Positions 15,173 through 22,116 of a stretch of DNA of 23,477 nt are shown here, piece after piece. The notes under the pieces were generated by a model that saw nothing but the letters and a program-made list of their open reading frames with translations, was not told the origin of the DNA and did not search any database. Each line of letters begins with the position of its first letter. The first letter of the stretch is position 1. The translations under genes were made by a program, and so were the position numbers. The stretch lies in IMG/VR virus record IMGVR_UViG_3300010883_014735, positions 1 through 23,477 of that record; one strand, given 5' to 3'. The DNA comes from a virus.

Positions 15173-15862
15173 TTAACTCAGCCTATCAATTATTGATCCT
15201 ATGATCGGGTTTCTGATTATATCCTCAACTGTAAGTTCCATTATACCAACATTTTCAAGTTTGTCAAGACGTTTTATAATCTCATGAAAATCACAACCAC
15301 CTTTATTAGACAGGTCACTTTGCTGTAGATCTCCATTGATCACAGATTTTGAATCTCTTCCAACGCGGGTTATAAACATTTTTATTTGATCAAAAGTTGC
15401 GTTCTGCGCCTCGTCTAAGATCATAAAAGCATTATGAAAGTTTCTTCCCCTCATATATTCAAGAGGAACAATTTCAATAATATTATTGTCTAATAATCTT
15501 TTTGACTGTTGACTGTTAAGATAAAGATCCATCTCTTCTAATACGGGGATAAGATATGGATGTATTTTATCTTTAAAAGAACCGGGTAAATATCCCAACC
15601 CCTTTCTGCCGGATTCTACAACCGGTCTAGTTATAATAATCTTTTCAACTTTACCCTCAGTTAGATATTCGCATGCCAAACCAACAGAAACACTTGTTTT
15701 ACCTGTACCGGCTGGACCATGACACAGGGTAACTATATTGTTTGCTATTGACCGTATGTAATCAGCTTGGTTATCTGTTTTAGGGTGAAGTCGTCTTTTC
15801 TTAAGCTTTCGAGCCACTACTACCAAAACCTTTCTCGCCTCTTTCTGTTGTAGATAATTCAA
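15173..15862 (-). CDS. phoH: PhoH-family ATPase
   Basis: The 229-residue protein has the PhoH P-loop GPAGTGKT at 49-56, IIITRPVVESGRKGLGYLPG after it, Walker B MILDEAQNA at 147-155 and SVINGDLQQSDL as sensor. PhoH proteins are P-loop ATPases, probably RNA- or DNA-related helicases, and are frequent in phage genomes; their exact task is unsettled. The frame opens with a TTG at 15862 that would overlap dUTPase by 62 nt, with GAGG only three bases before it. A TTG at 15826 or a GTG at 15817 would give shorter overlaps and keep the whole conserved core, so the true start may be one of those. It matches the usual core size without extra domains. Confidence 0.92.
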   Translation of the reverse strand: MNYLQQKEARKVLVVVARKLKKRRLHPKTDNQADYIRSIANNIVTLCHGPAGTGKTSVSVGLACEYLTEGKVEKIIITRPVVESGRKGLGYLPGSFKDKIHPYLIPVLEEMDLYLNSQQSKRLLDNNIIEIVPLEYMRGRNFHNAFMILDEAQNATFDQIKMFITRVGRDSKSVINGDLQQSDLSNKGGCDFHEIIKRLDKLENVGIMELTVEDIIRNPIIGSIIDRLS

Positions 15863-16325
15863 TTACCTCTTCAATGCTGACTGTAGGTATTGACTGTATC
15901 ACCATCTGTGCTATCTTATCACCAGTCTTTATCTCATAACTAACTGGAAAATGTGGCCAGAACTGCATTCCATAACCTGAATTATTAAAACAGATCTTTA
16001 TCTCTCCGGTATAGCCACTATCTATAACTCCAGCGAATCTGTGTATCCCTTTACATCCCATTGATGACCTGTCCCATATAAAGCCAACAAATCCTTCTGG
16101 GATAGAAACAGACACGCTAGTGCCTACTATGATAGTCTCTAGATGTTTAATCGTGACAGTTTCGTCCGCATAAAGGTCTATCCCTGCGTCATGTTTATTT
16201 GCCTTGGTAGGCAAGATGGCGGTATCGGAGAGGCGTTTTACCTTTAGGTCTATGTGGTTCTTGTCCACATAGTCTAACTTTATTCGGCCATCACAAGTGT
16301 CGCTATAGGTAGGAAAAAAGACCAT
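15801..16325 (-). CDS. dut: dUTPase (trimeric type)
   Basis: All five motifs of the trimeric dUTP diphosphatase are present: DAGIDLYA at 46-53, RSSMG at 86-90, GVIDSGYTGEI at 99-109, GDKIAQMVI at 135-143 and the C-terminal RGEKGFGSSG at 162-171. It hydrolyses dUTP to dUMP and pyrophosphate, keeping uracil out of phage DNA and supplying dUMP for dTTP synthesis. The first 25 residues precede the usual domain start and are not recognised. I kept the ATG because it directly follows the upstream TGA. Its neighbours are other dNTP-metabolism genes, including dCMP deaminase, which supplies the same dUMP pool. Confidence 0.96.
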   Translation of the reverse strand: MVFFPTYSDTCDGRIKLDYVDKNHIDLKVKRLSDTAILPTKANKHDAGIDLYADETVTIKHLETIIVGTSVSVSIPEGFVGFIWDRSSMGCKGIHRFAGVIDSGYTGEIKICFNNSGYGMQFWPHFPVSYEIKTGDKIAQMVIQSIPTVSIEEVIELSTTERGEKGFGSSGSKA

Positions 16326-16571
16326 TCATTTGTCCTCTTCAGGCTTGTCCTCGTTGTCTCTGGTAGACTCAGCATACTTTATAAAGTCTGCGTAATTTGC
16401 TTTTGATATGATTAGATCGCCGTATGGGAACCTGTGAGATAGGTTGAAATGTTTTACTTCTGAAGACTCCTCGTCAACATAAGACAAGTGCATTACAAAA
16501 CCAATATTATCACTCTCAGCTTCTGCTACGATTTTACCAATAAAAGCCTCGAATTTTTCCACGTCACTCAT
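16326..16571 (-). CDS. Unrecognised 81-aa protein between ribonucleotide reductase and dUTPase
   Basis: The small acidic protein has strand-like stretches (IGFVMHLSYVD, VKHFNLSHRFPYGDLII) and ends in a Glu/Asp/Lys tail. It has no cysteine, so it cannot be the redoxin that would re-reduce the ribonucleotide reductase. It overlaps the reductase stop as ATGA and abuts the dUTPase start, so it is surely translated with them. It is not recognised; a regulatory or binding partner of the reductase is possible only from location. Confidence 0.75.
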   Translation of the reverse strand: MSDVEKFEAFIGKIVAEAESDNIGFVMHLSYVDEESSEVKHFNLSHRFPYGDLIISKANYADFIKYAESTRDNEDKPEEDK

Positions 16572-18751
16572 ATTATTTCACAGGCTCCACCAGCACAGGC
16601 TATTTCTTGTTCTAGTTTTGTGTTGTCTTGTTCTTCTACGCAGGTTGTATAATCAACCGACTCGTACTGTCTTTTTGTATCCAACCATTCTTTCCAGTTG
16701 TATACATCTTTCATACAATAGCTTAACCTTTTTACGTCGCCATTCATATATTTATCAGCGAAATTTTGACATCTTTTTGCCCAAGTCTTTTTACCATTGC
16801 CCTTGACTTTTTCTCCAAGCCCCACCAAGGAGTTACAAGCGGTCCAAAGATTGTCTTCCCATAGATTGAGTGCAACTTCTATTAAACCACTCACGAACAT
16901 GGCCCCATCTCCATAATGGGATATCATTTCACTGGGAAGATACACCGTTGTAAACGGTGCTTGCGGATAGTCCTTGTCTCCACTCACAGGTAGTAGAGAG
17001 ACTCCGCAGAAATATCTTCTATTCTTGTAGATAAATTTTGTTACTTCATCCCATTCTTCTGGTTTCACATTGATCGTATTGGAAACATTGTGCTGAAGAA
17101 AATCTTTTACACAGAGGGACTCGTTTCTCCCTGTCATAACCCAGTTTTGTTGAGTGCTTTTTACATACTCTAAAAGACTAATGGCCCCGATCTTGTTTTT
17201 TAGTTTGGAACCATCGGGAACCTCAATGCAAAAAGATATGACATCATCACTGTCATTGGCAGACCAAACGGATTCTTGGCACGCCCTTGGATTTGTCTTC
17301 TCAAAGTGCTGATATATATTCTCCATCTTGTTAGCCTGCACCCGCCTGATATAACGCTTGGCATGATGAGGATGGATACCAGAGCTAGTCCCTAGAATGC
17401 AGCTAGACGTGCCTTCTGGCTTGACGCAGGTAGTCCTAGCAGCCGGGCTGATCCCTATCTTTGAAGCAAGCTCCCTGTTTGTCTTCTTTACTACCCTAGC
17501 ACCCTCTTTTTGTATCGTTGGGTCTAAGCATATCTCGTGGTTCTCCATTATCCCGGTCATTGAAACGCCAAGAAGAGCCTCTTTTTTTAGGATTCTTTCT
17601 GTGACCTCTCCGAGATACGTCATCTCAGTAAAACCAGCTTGCAGAGTTCCTATGATGGCTGCTGCTTTACAAGACTCTAGAAATTCTTCTTTGGTCTTTA
17701 CCTTTGCGCAATTGATCGTACTTAGGTTACATGCTTGCCAACCGGTTTTTCCTGTTACTTCATCAACAGGATAAAGGCCAATTTCAACACAGGGATTTAC
17801 GATAAGCTCTGTAGAATCTGACCAAACAAACCCCGGCTCACCGAACTCCTTAACCGATTGCATTAATGATGCAAATTGTTCAGGACTGGTCTTATCACGA
17901 AGTAGGAGAGCAGAATTATTAGAACGGCCACGTTGAGGATTATCGTGAAACCAATTACCAGTTTTTGCGAGTTCCATCTCCTCATCTTCTGGCGAAAAGA
18001 GACAGATGGTGGCACTCCTACGTACACCGCCAGAAATAACAGAATCAGCAGCGTGCATAACAATATCATAGACATCTATAGGCCTTAGCTTTCTTTCTGA
18101 GAACTCTGCGCTTTTTAGAGCCTTGTCTAAGACCTTTTTAATATTTCCCAAAGCTTTCTTTAGCGGCTCCGGTCCGGGTGCTTTCCCGGAGCTTGAGCTT
18201 AAATATGATCCGGCTGGTCTTATTTCAGAGTAATCAAAAGTTACATTTTTCCCTTCGTATTTTGGAAACAGGTCACAGTCTTCAAAATAGCTAGTCACTA
18301 GGACGCCTACGGCGTCAGACCATCCTTCTATTGTGTCTGGGATGGTAAATTTTTTAGTACCTTCTTTTTGTTGGATCAGTCTGGGAAGCTTCCCTACATG
18401 ATGTCTCTGGACGGAGAATCCAGTACCACATCCGCACAGGAGAAGATACATACACTCCTGAAAGAATCTTGGTCTGTCAATATATGATGCTATACAGTTA
18501 TAGATTCTTGCATTATGTTTTAATATTGGCAATCCGCCAAATTGGAGAGCGCGCTGAGATCCCAGCACTCTCTTTTTATGCATCATGTCATAAGCCCAAT
18601 CAACATCTCCGTTAATTTCAGGATATTGATGATGCATCATCTCCTTAACTCTGTCAACCGATTCTTTCCAAGTTTCCCTTCTCTTTTTTTCAGGTATCCA
18701 TCTGGCATATTTAGATGCAAAAGTGTAGCTTTCCAGTTCCTTTATTGACAT
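16568..18751 (-). CDS. nrdJ: Class II (adenosylcobalamin-dependent) ribonucleoside triphosphate reductase
   Basis: The 727-residue protein matches the monomeric RTPR type known from Lactobacillus leichmannii (739 residues). It has IYNCIAS (C86, first redox Cys), NPCVEI (C321, thiyl radical Cys, and E323), QACNLSTIN (C341, second redox Cys) and a C-terminal CAGGAC pair (C719, C724) that passes electrons from thioredoxin. GGVRRSATI and VKPEGTSS are further family signatures. It reduces ribonucleotides to deoxyribonucleotides, usually at the triphosphate level, using adenosylcobalamin and no oxygen or separate radical subunit. The host must therefore supply B12 and a thioredoxin, as neither is encoded here. 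The small gene upstream ends six bases before its ATG. Confidence 0.95.
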   Translation of the reverse strand: MSIKELESYTFASKYARWIPEKKRRETWKESVDRVKEMMHHQYPEINGDVDWAYDMMHKKRVLGSQRALQFGGLPILKHNARIYNCIASYIDRPRFFQECMYLLLCGCGTGFSVQRHHVGKLPRLIQQKEGTKKFTIPDTIEGWSDAVGVLVTSYFEDCDLFPKYEGKNVTFDYSEIRPAGSYLSSSSGKAPGPEPLKKALGNIKKVLDKALKSAEFSERKLRPIDVYDIVMHAADSVISGGVRRSATICLFSPEDEEMELAKTGNWFHDNPQRGRSNNSALLLRDKTSPEQFASLMQSVKEFGEPGFVWSDSTELIVNPCVEIGLYPVDEVTGKTGWQACNLSTINCAKVKTKEEFLESCKAAAIIGTLQAGFTEMTYLGEVTERILKKEALLGVSMTGIMENHEICLDPTIQKEGARVVKKTNRELASKIGISPAARTTCVKPEGTSSCILGTSSGIHPHHAKRYIRRVQANKMENIYQHFEKTNPRACQESVWSANDSDDVISFCIEVPDGSKLKNKIGAISLLEYVKSTQQNWVMTGRNESLCVKDFLQHNVSNTINVKPEEWDEVTKFIYKNRRYFCGVSLLPVSGDKDYPQAPFTTVYLPSEMISHYGDGAMFVSGLIEVALNLWEDNLWTACNSLVGLGEKVKGNGKKTWAKRCQNFADKYMNGDVKRLSYCMKDVYNWKEWLDTKRQYESVDYTTCVEEQDNTKLEQEIACAGGACEII

Positions 18752-18757
18752 CGTTGT

Positions 18758-18922
18758 CTAAATCTTTCTTTTGTTTTTTATCTTTTTTTTATTTCTCGAT
18801 TTCTTATACGTCTTTTTTTCATACCACGCTGACATATCGCTTCCTGTATCAAAGAATTTTTCTCGCCCGTTAGCTAGAGTGATAGAGAATTTTTTTCTAT
18901 CTGGAGTCTTGTTGTCTGTCAT
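18758..18922 (-). CDS. Small basic 54-aa protein before ribonucleotide reductase
   Basis: This 54-residue protein, translated by hand, begins MTDNKTPDRKKFSITLANG, continues with FFDTGSDMSAWYEKK and ends in a Lys/Arg/Asn-rich tail. The start overlaps the nuclease stop as ATGA, and the stop lies six bases before the reductase ATG, which fits the spacing of the other genes here. The strongly basic tail suggests nucleic-acid contact, but the protein is not recognised. The long A-run in the tail is a likely place for sequencing error. Confidence 0.62.
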   Translation of the reverse strand: MTDNKTPDRKKFSITLANGREKFFDTGSDMSAWYEKKTYKKSRNKKKIKNKRKI

Positions 18923-19275
18923 CTCTTCTTCTCTTTTGAAGCATGTCCGGCTTCAATCATCATTTCGGAAACATCATAGTCATCTATGAAGACCCTCCCG
19001 ACAACTCTACCAAAAGTAAAGAGATCTTTGAGTTCACCCTCATCGTCAGCAGGAATATGCAGGGTTACATCTTTATCCATAGCCCTAGTTATCAGGAAAG
19101 ACCGCGCCGCAAGCCCTTTTTGTTTTTCTACTATATCCTTTGTTCTGGTTTCTGGGGACCAGCAATCTTGCAGTCTAACTCTCACTCGGCGCTCTATTAC
19201 AACGTCTATCGTATCTCCATCCACTACGTTGACCACCTTGGCTTTAGTGGTGAAGCCCTCTGGTGGTTTAATCAT
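18919..19275 (-). CDS. Staphylococcal nuclease-like (SNase) domain protein
   Basis: The 118-residue protein is a single SNase OB-fold: VVDGDTIDV (D19, D21), VRVRLQDCWSPET (R34, E42) and FGRVVGRVF (R90). These correspond to D21, R35, E43 and R87 of staphylococcal nuclease, so catalysis is possible. The position of Asp40, a calcium ligand, seems to be a Trp here (LQDCWSPE), so metal use may differ. No signal peptide is present; the enzyme should act inside the cell, for example on host DNA or RNA. It overlaps dCMP deaminase by ATGA. Confidence 0.86.
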   Translation of the reverse strand: MIKPPEGFTTKAKVVNVVDGDTIDVVIERRVRVRLQDCWSPETRTKDIVEKQKGLAARSFLITRAMDKDVTLHIPADDEGELKDLFTFGRVVGRVFIDDYDVSEMMIEAGHASKEKKR

Positions 19276-19760
19276 TTACTTTCTTTCTCTTTGTTTGGTA
19301 TTATATGGTAGAGATGGTCAAGGTTTGGATTTATATAGTTAATCTTTAGTCCGTTCTCGTTCAAATGTTTGTAAACAATCTCATCATCTTCAGAGTAGCT
19401 GTGGGCTTTTTGCCGTTTTGGTATATACCATTCTCTAACGTCGTTTTGCCACATTAATTTTGCGCACCTATGGCACGGGACGTGTGTTATATAAGCCGTT
19501 TTTTTGAAAGAGGGCTTTATAATCATGTTACATATAGCATTTTCTTCTGCGTGAACAATAAAAGGATACTTTAGGGGTCTTGTTGTTGGTAGATCAGTAA
19601 TATCTACGCCAGAGCAAAAGCCGTTGTATCCAATACTAATAATCCTATTGTCAACGCCTACTATAACACAACCAACCTTAGTTTGAGCATCATTACTTCT
19701 AGTAGAAGCGTAGTAAGCTAGTCCAATAAAGTAGTCATGCCACGGGGGACGATTTGTCAT
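19272..19760 (-). CDS. dCMP deaminase (zinc-dependent)
   Basis: The 162-residue protein carries the cytidine/deoxycytidylate deaminase signature: VHAEENA (H70 zinc ligand, E72 proton shuttle) and PCHRCAK (C96, C99). A DAQTKVGCVIV and IGYNGF pattern at 24-48 is typical of dCMP deaminases. It converts dCMP to dUMP, the precursor for dTMP, and fits with dUTPase and the reductase nearby. No thymidylate synthase is seen in the window, so that step may be elsewhere in the genome or supplied by the host. An AGGAAG about ten bases upstream serves as ribosome site. Confidence 0.93.
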   Translation of the reverse strand: MTNRPPWHDYFIGLAYYASTRSNDAQTKVGCVIVGVDNRIISIGYNGFCSGVDITDLPTTRPLKYPFIVHAEENAICNMIIKPSFKKTAYITHVPCHRCAKLMWQNDVREWYIPKRQKAHSYSEDDEIVYKHLNENGLKINYINPNLDHLYHIIPNKEKESK

Positions 19761-19842
19761 AATTTTTATTCTTCCTGTCCCTTCGTTGTCTCTTCAACTT
19801 TTTCTTGTCCCGCTTACTCTTGTTTCTAACTGTCTTACCCAT
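19735..19842 (-). CDS. Possible tiny basic peptide (35 aa)
   Basis: An ATG inside the last codons of the upstream gene opens a 35-residue frame, MGKTVRNKSKRDKKKLKRQR and onward, almost half Lys/Arg. It fills the only space between its neighbours and ends inside the dCMP deaminase start. GGAG lies directly against the ATG, closer than normal, so translation is uncertain. If real, it would be a nucleic-acid-binding or host-shutoff-type micropeptide; that is a guess. Confidence 0.4.
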   Translation of the reverse strand: MGKTVRNKSKRDKKKLKRQRRDRKNKNYDKSSPVA

Positions 19843-20200
19843 CTCCAAAAGCCTTCATAAAATTATTGCACGTTATATTTTTGAGCTTTCTCCTATTAAC
19901 ATGACGAGAAAGTATACATAAGTCGTATTCAGATTCTAAGTCTTTTAATTCTATAAGAAAATCATGCCCCCCTCTAAAGCCAAGACATCTTATCGAGTCT
20001 TTCATAGAGGAATCATTATTATAACAAATTTCCACAACACGATCAAGACCGGAATAGACCATCCCGGTTTTGTCGTGGTATTCTTTCAGTATACACATGG
20101 ATTCAAGAACCCCTCCCTGCTTTTTTTGAGGGATCATGTGTTTGACTATCCTGCTGATAGGATTGTACCAGCTACCTAGTCTTTCTTCTATAGTACTCAT
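19835..20200 (-). CDS. Unrecognised 121-aa protein
   Basis: This cytosolic protein mixes basic and acidic residues with five Cys, none arranged as a clear zinc site. It has a WYNPISRIVKHMIPQKK start, a central MCILKEYHDKTGMVYSGLD segment and a DLCILSRHVNRRKLKNI segment near the end. It has no signal peptide or membrane segment although it follows an exported protein. It overlaps that gene by 29 nt, more than usual here, so a later start is possible. It is not recognised. Confidence 0.65.
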   Translation of the reverse strand: MSTIEERLGSWYNPISRIVKHMIPQKKQGGVLESMCILKEYHDKTGMVYSGLDRVVEICYNNDSSMKDSIRCLGFRGGHDFLIELKDLESEYDLCILSRHVNRRKLKNITCNNFMKAFGDG

Positions 20201-20648
20201 CTACTTTCCTAAGACCAGAGGCGTAATTAGGTACATCAGAAGAAAAGGTTACTCCTCTTTTCTTTTGGCTATACACCTTGATAGTACCATTTTCTAATAT
20301 ATAAATACAATCCGCATCATGAATAGTAATCTGTTTAATATTCTCTCTTCTCTGTGTTAACTGGTGATATCCATGCAGATGTCCTTGGAAATTCAGGTTG
20401 TTACCATAGTATATGGGCTGTGCCTGAATAGTCCACCCATAGGGAGTCCACACCCAAACCATTGGGGTTGGATAAATAAACTGGTTTATATATAGATGTG
20501 AAGATAGATTAAGTCTATTGGTATCAATAGTCTCTTCAATATTTCTTACAAAAATCTGTACATCGGCAGCCTGTGATTCCCCCATTGAAATAAAAGGAGT
20601 TGATGCCGCAATAATCGTGATAGTTTTGAGAAAGTTTCTTCTATCCAT
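20172..20648 (-). CDS. Exported protein with Tat-type signal peptide, function unknown
   Basis: The 158-residue protein begins MDRRNFLKTITIIAASTPF, which fits the twin-arginine consensus RRxFLK, followed by a hydrophobic region and a Ser-Gln-Ala cleavage site near residue 28. The mature part (about 130 residues) is rich in Tyr, Trp, Ile and His, with QFIYPTPMVWVWTPYGW and a QGHLHGYHQL stretch, and looks mostly beta. The His-rich QGHLHGYH could bind metal. The gene has an AAGGTG ribosome site five bases before the ATG, overlapping the stop of the 56-aa gene. The function is not recognised. Its neighbours are membrane and exported proteins. Confidence 0.78.
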   Translation of the reverse strand: MDRRNFLKTITIIAASTPFISMGESQAADVQIFVRNIEETIDTNRLNLSSHLYINQFIYPTPMVWVWTPYGWTIQAQPIYYGNNLNFQGHLHGYHQLTQRRENIKQITIHDADCIYILENGTIKVYSQKKRGVTFSSDVPNYASGLRKVDEYYRRKTR

Positions 20649-20653
20649 TTTTT

Positions 20654-20659
20654 CACCTT
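20654..20659 (-). promoter_or_regulatory. Ribosome binding site of the Tat-signal protein gene
   Basis: AAGGTG lies five bases before the ATG at 20648 and shares bases with the stop codon of the 56-aa gene, which links translation of the two and supports both the small gene's end and this start. Confidence 0.65.
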
Positions 20660-20828
20660 AAGCTTGTCTGATACTGTCGCCTACGATCCAAGCACCGCCA
20701 AGAAGAACTAGGTGATTGACTTGTTCGGAACTCAGGTTAAATCCAAGGCCGTCGAATACTACGAATACTAGTCCTCCAAGAGCGACCCAGAATCTTCGTG
20801 ATTTAATAACGCCGGTAAAATGGTTCAT
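20658..20828 (-). CDS. Small 56-aa membrane protein, holin-like candidate
   Basis: I found this frame by hand. The protein starts MNHFTGVIKSRRFWVALGG and has a hydrophobic stretch at 13-30 (FWVALGGLVFVVFDGLGF) and another at 40-50 (LVLLGGAWIVG), separated by a short polar loop LSSEQVNH. It resembles small phage membrane proteins whose pattern is SRRFW, hydrophobic segment, SEEQV, AWIVGDS. Two short membrane segments fit a holin-type or membrane-anchoring role, but function is not shown. The ATG overlaps the previous stop as ATGA, and an AGGAG lies nine bases upstream (20838-20842), so I regard it as a real gene. Confidence 0.8.
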   Translation of the reverse strand: MNHFTGVIKSRRFWVALGGLVFVVFDGLGFNLSSEQVNHLVLLGGAWIVGDSIRQA

Positions 20829-21157
20829 GGTGTTTTTCTCCTAGTAAAGTTGCTTACGAATTTAGTTTTAGCGTCGTTGTTAATGCAGTCAGTACACATT
20901 GGAACTTGCTCAACATGCATTTTAAGATGGTGTTGGGTTCTCAAAACATGCTTCAAAATAACAGTGTCCCTAAAAATCGCCTGTCTGTTAATTTGTTCTA
21001 GCCCGGCAAGCAAGGGGGCGGGATTGTAACCGGTGGTAGACACCGGTTTTTCAGCCTTTGTTTCTTTTTTGTTAGATTTAAAATAATATACTGCAAGACC
21101 GACATTGGTCATGGTGCAGGTCAAAAAGAGAATTAAAAGTTTAGTTGATATTTTCAT
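20825..21157 (-). CDS. 110-aa protein with N-terminal membrane anchor
   Basis: Residues 5-25 (TKLLILFLTCTMTNVGLAVYY) form a single hydrophobic segment after a Lys-containing start, so the protein is anchored or secreted. A Lys/Glu-rich linker and a helical part follow, ending with HVLRTQHHLKMHVEQVPMC and CTDC (a CxxC) plus a basic tail. Since it sits between a signal-peptide protease and a 56-aa membrane protein, one long outer domain with a short anchor is reminiscent of phage spanin or lysis-accessory subunits. No lipobox or other signature supports that, so it stays a hypothesis. It overlaps the protease gene by 17 nt and the next gene by ATGA. Confidence 0.78.
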   Translation of the reverse strand: MKISTKLLILFLTCTMTNVGLAVYYFKSNKKETKAEKPVSTTGYNPAPLLAGLEQINRQAIFRDTVILKHVLRTQHHLKMHVEQVPMCTDCINNDAKTKFVSNFTRRKTP

Positions 21158-22082
21158 TGTCTTCTCTTACTAGCGGAAGAACTGGAAACTTCACCGTGTC
21201 TCTGGTGGCCTTAGTTCCCTTGCTTGTAGAGGCCTTCTCCCCTTCTACCGAAAGGGATGTGATCTCTTGCAGAGTGGGGACTTTAACGCCTGTGTCAATA
21301 GCCCACAGAACGTTATATTTCTTGGCGTAGTCCCTCATGCGTCTTACGGGAACAATAAGGTTAAAAGTTTCCCCAGCACCACGGACAAGCATGCCCATAT
21401 ACTGACCAGACTTTTCGCCAGACCTCTCACTTAAGAATACTCCTCCACCACTAGACCCCGGAAAAGCCGTCACTGTGGTTTGATCGAAGACTACACCGTC
21501 TCCAGTTCCCAAGTCAAGAACTCTACCAACTTGAGAACAAATTCCTCTCGTCATAGAGTTCGAGCCAGTTTGGCCTAGTAATGAGCCAACATGGTATAAC
21601 TCTGTACCAATAGCGACAGGCTTGTCTTCACCCTGATAGAACGTAACTGACTTGTCAACAAAACCCTTCTTTCTAATCATTAGAAGAGCCAAGTCTTCGC
21701 CGTTCTCAGAATCGCTATACTTAATGACCTTGGCTTCCATTTTAATTTCGCCAACGCGACGGCCATTCTCAACTAACTCCTGAACAATCTGAGCATCTCT
21801 AAACTCTACAACTTTAGATGGTCGCCCGTCCTTAATTGTATTTCTTACAGATCGAAGACCGTCCACAACATGCGCTGCTGTCCAAACAAAGTTAACCTTC
21901 TGTTTGACGTTTGGAGAGGTTTCAACTTCCCGTGTTACAATAACACCAGAACCCTCACCTCCCCCTGTTTTTACAGTAACAGACACGTCTTGCAGATGTT
22001 GGTATAGCTTGTTGTCCTGAGCGTTGACTACAGAGACCATAGAAAACATGGTCAGTGTCAGAACGCAAAAAATCCTTTTCAT
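21141..22082 (-). CDS. Exported trypsin-like (S1-type) serine protease
   Basis: The 313-residue protein starts with a Sec signal peptide MKRIFCVLTLTMFSMVSVVN, probably cut after A21. The protease domain has the full catalytic triad: GSGVIV, then TAAHVV (H71), EDLALLMI (D130) and FPGSSGGGVF (S211). The length and single domain resemble DegP-type proteases without a PDZ domain. It should act outside the cytoplasm, in the periplasm or membrane. Phages usually carry proteases for capsid maturation, which are cytoplasmic and of other families, so an exported trypsin-like enzyme is unusual. It has a strong ribosome site (GAGGAAGG, six bases before the ATG) and starts a group of envelope genes. The C-terminal 60 residues are flexible, with Ser/Thr/Lys-rich stretches. 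Confidence 0.9.
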   Translation of the reverse strand: MKRIFCVLTLTMFSMVSVVNAQDNKLYQHLQDVSVTVKTGGGEGSGVIVTREVETSPNVKQKVNFVWTAAHVVDGLRSVRNTIKDGRPSKVVEFRDAQIVQELVENGRRVGEIKMEAKVIKYSDSENGEDLALLMIRKKGFVDKSVTFYQGEDKPVAIGTELYHVGSLLGQTGSNSMTRGICSQVGRVLDLGTGDGVVFDQTTVTAFPGSSGGGVFLSERSGEKSGQYMGMLVRGAGETFNLIVPVRRMRDYAKKYNVLWAIDTGVKVPTLQEITSLSVEGEKASTSKGTKATRDTVKFPVLPLVREDNENIN

Positions 22083-22088
22083 AACTTT

Positions 22089-22096
22089 CCTTCCTC
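22089..22096 (-). promoter_or_regulatory. Strong ribosome binding site of the exported protease gene
   Basis: GAGGAAGG lies six bases before the ATG at 22082, inside a 34-nt gap. It is the best match to the Shine-Dalgarno consensus that I noticed in the window, so the protease is likely made well. Confidence 0.7.
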
Positions 22097-22116
22097 GTAA
22101 TCTTTAAAGTAAATAC

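Noticed and set aside
16326-16571. Redoxin partner of the ribonucleotide reductase
   Set aside because: The protein has no cysteine, so it cannot transfer electrons by thiols.
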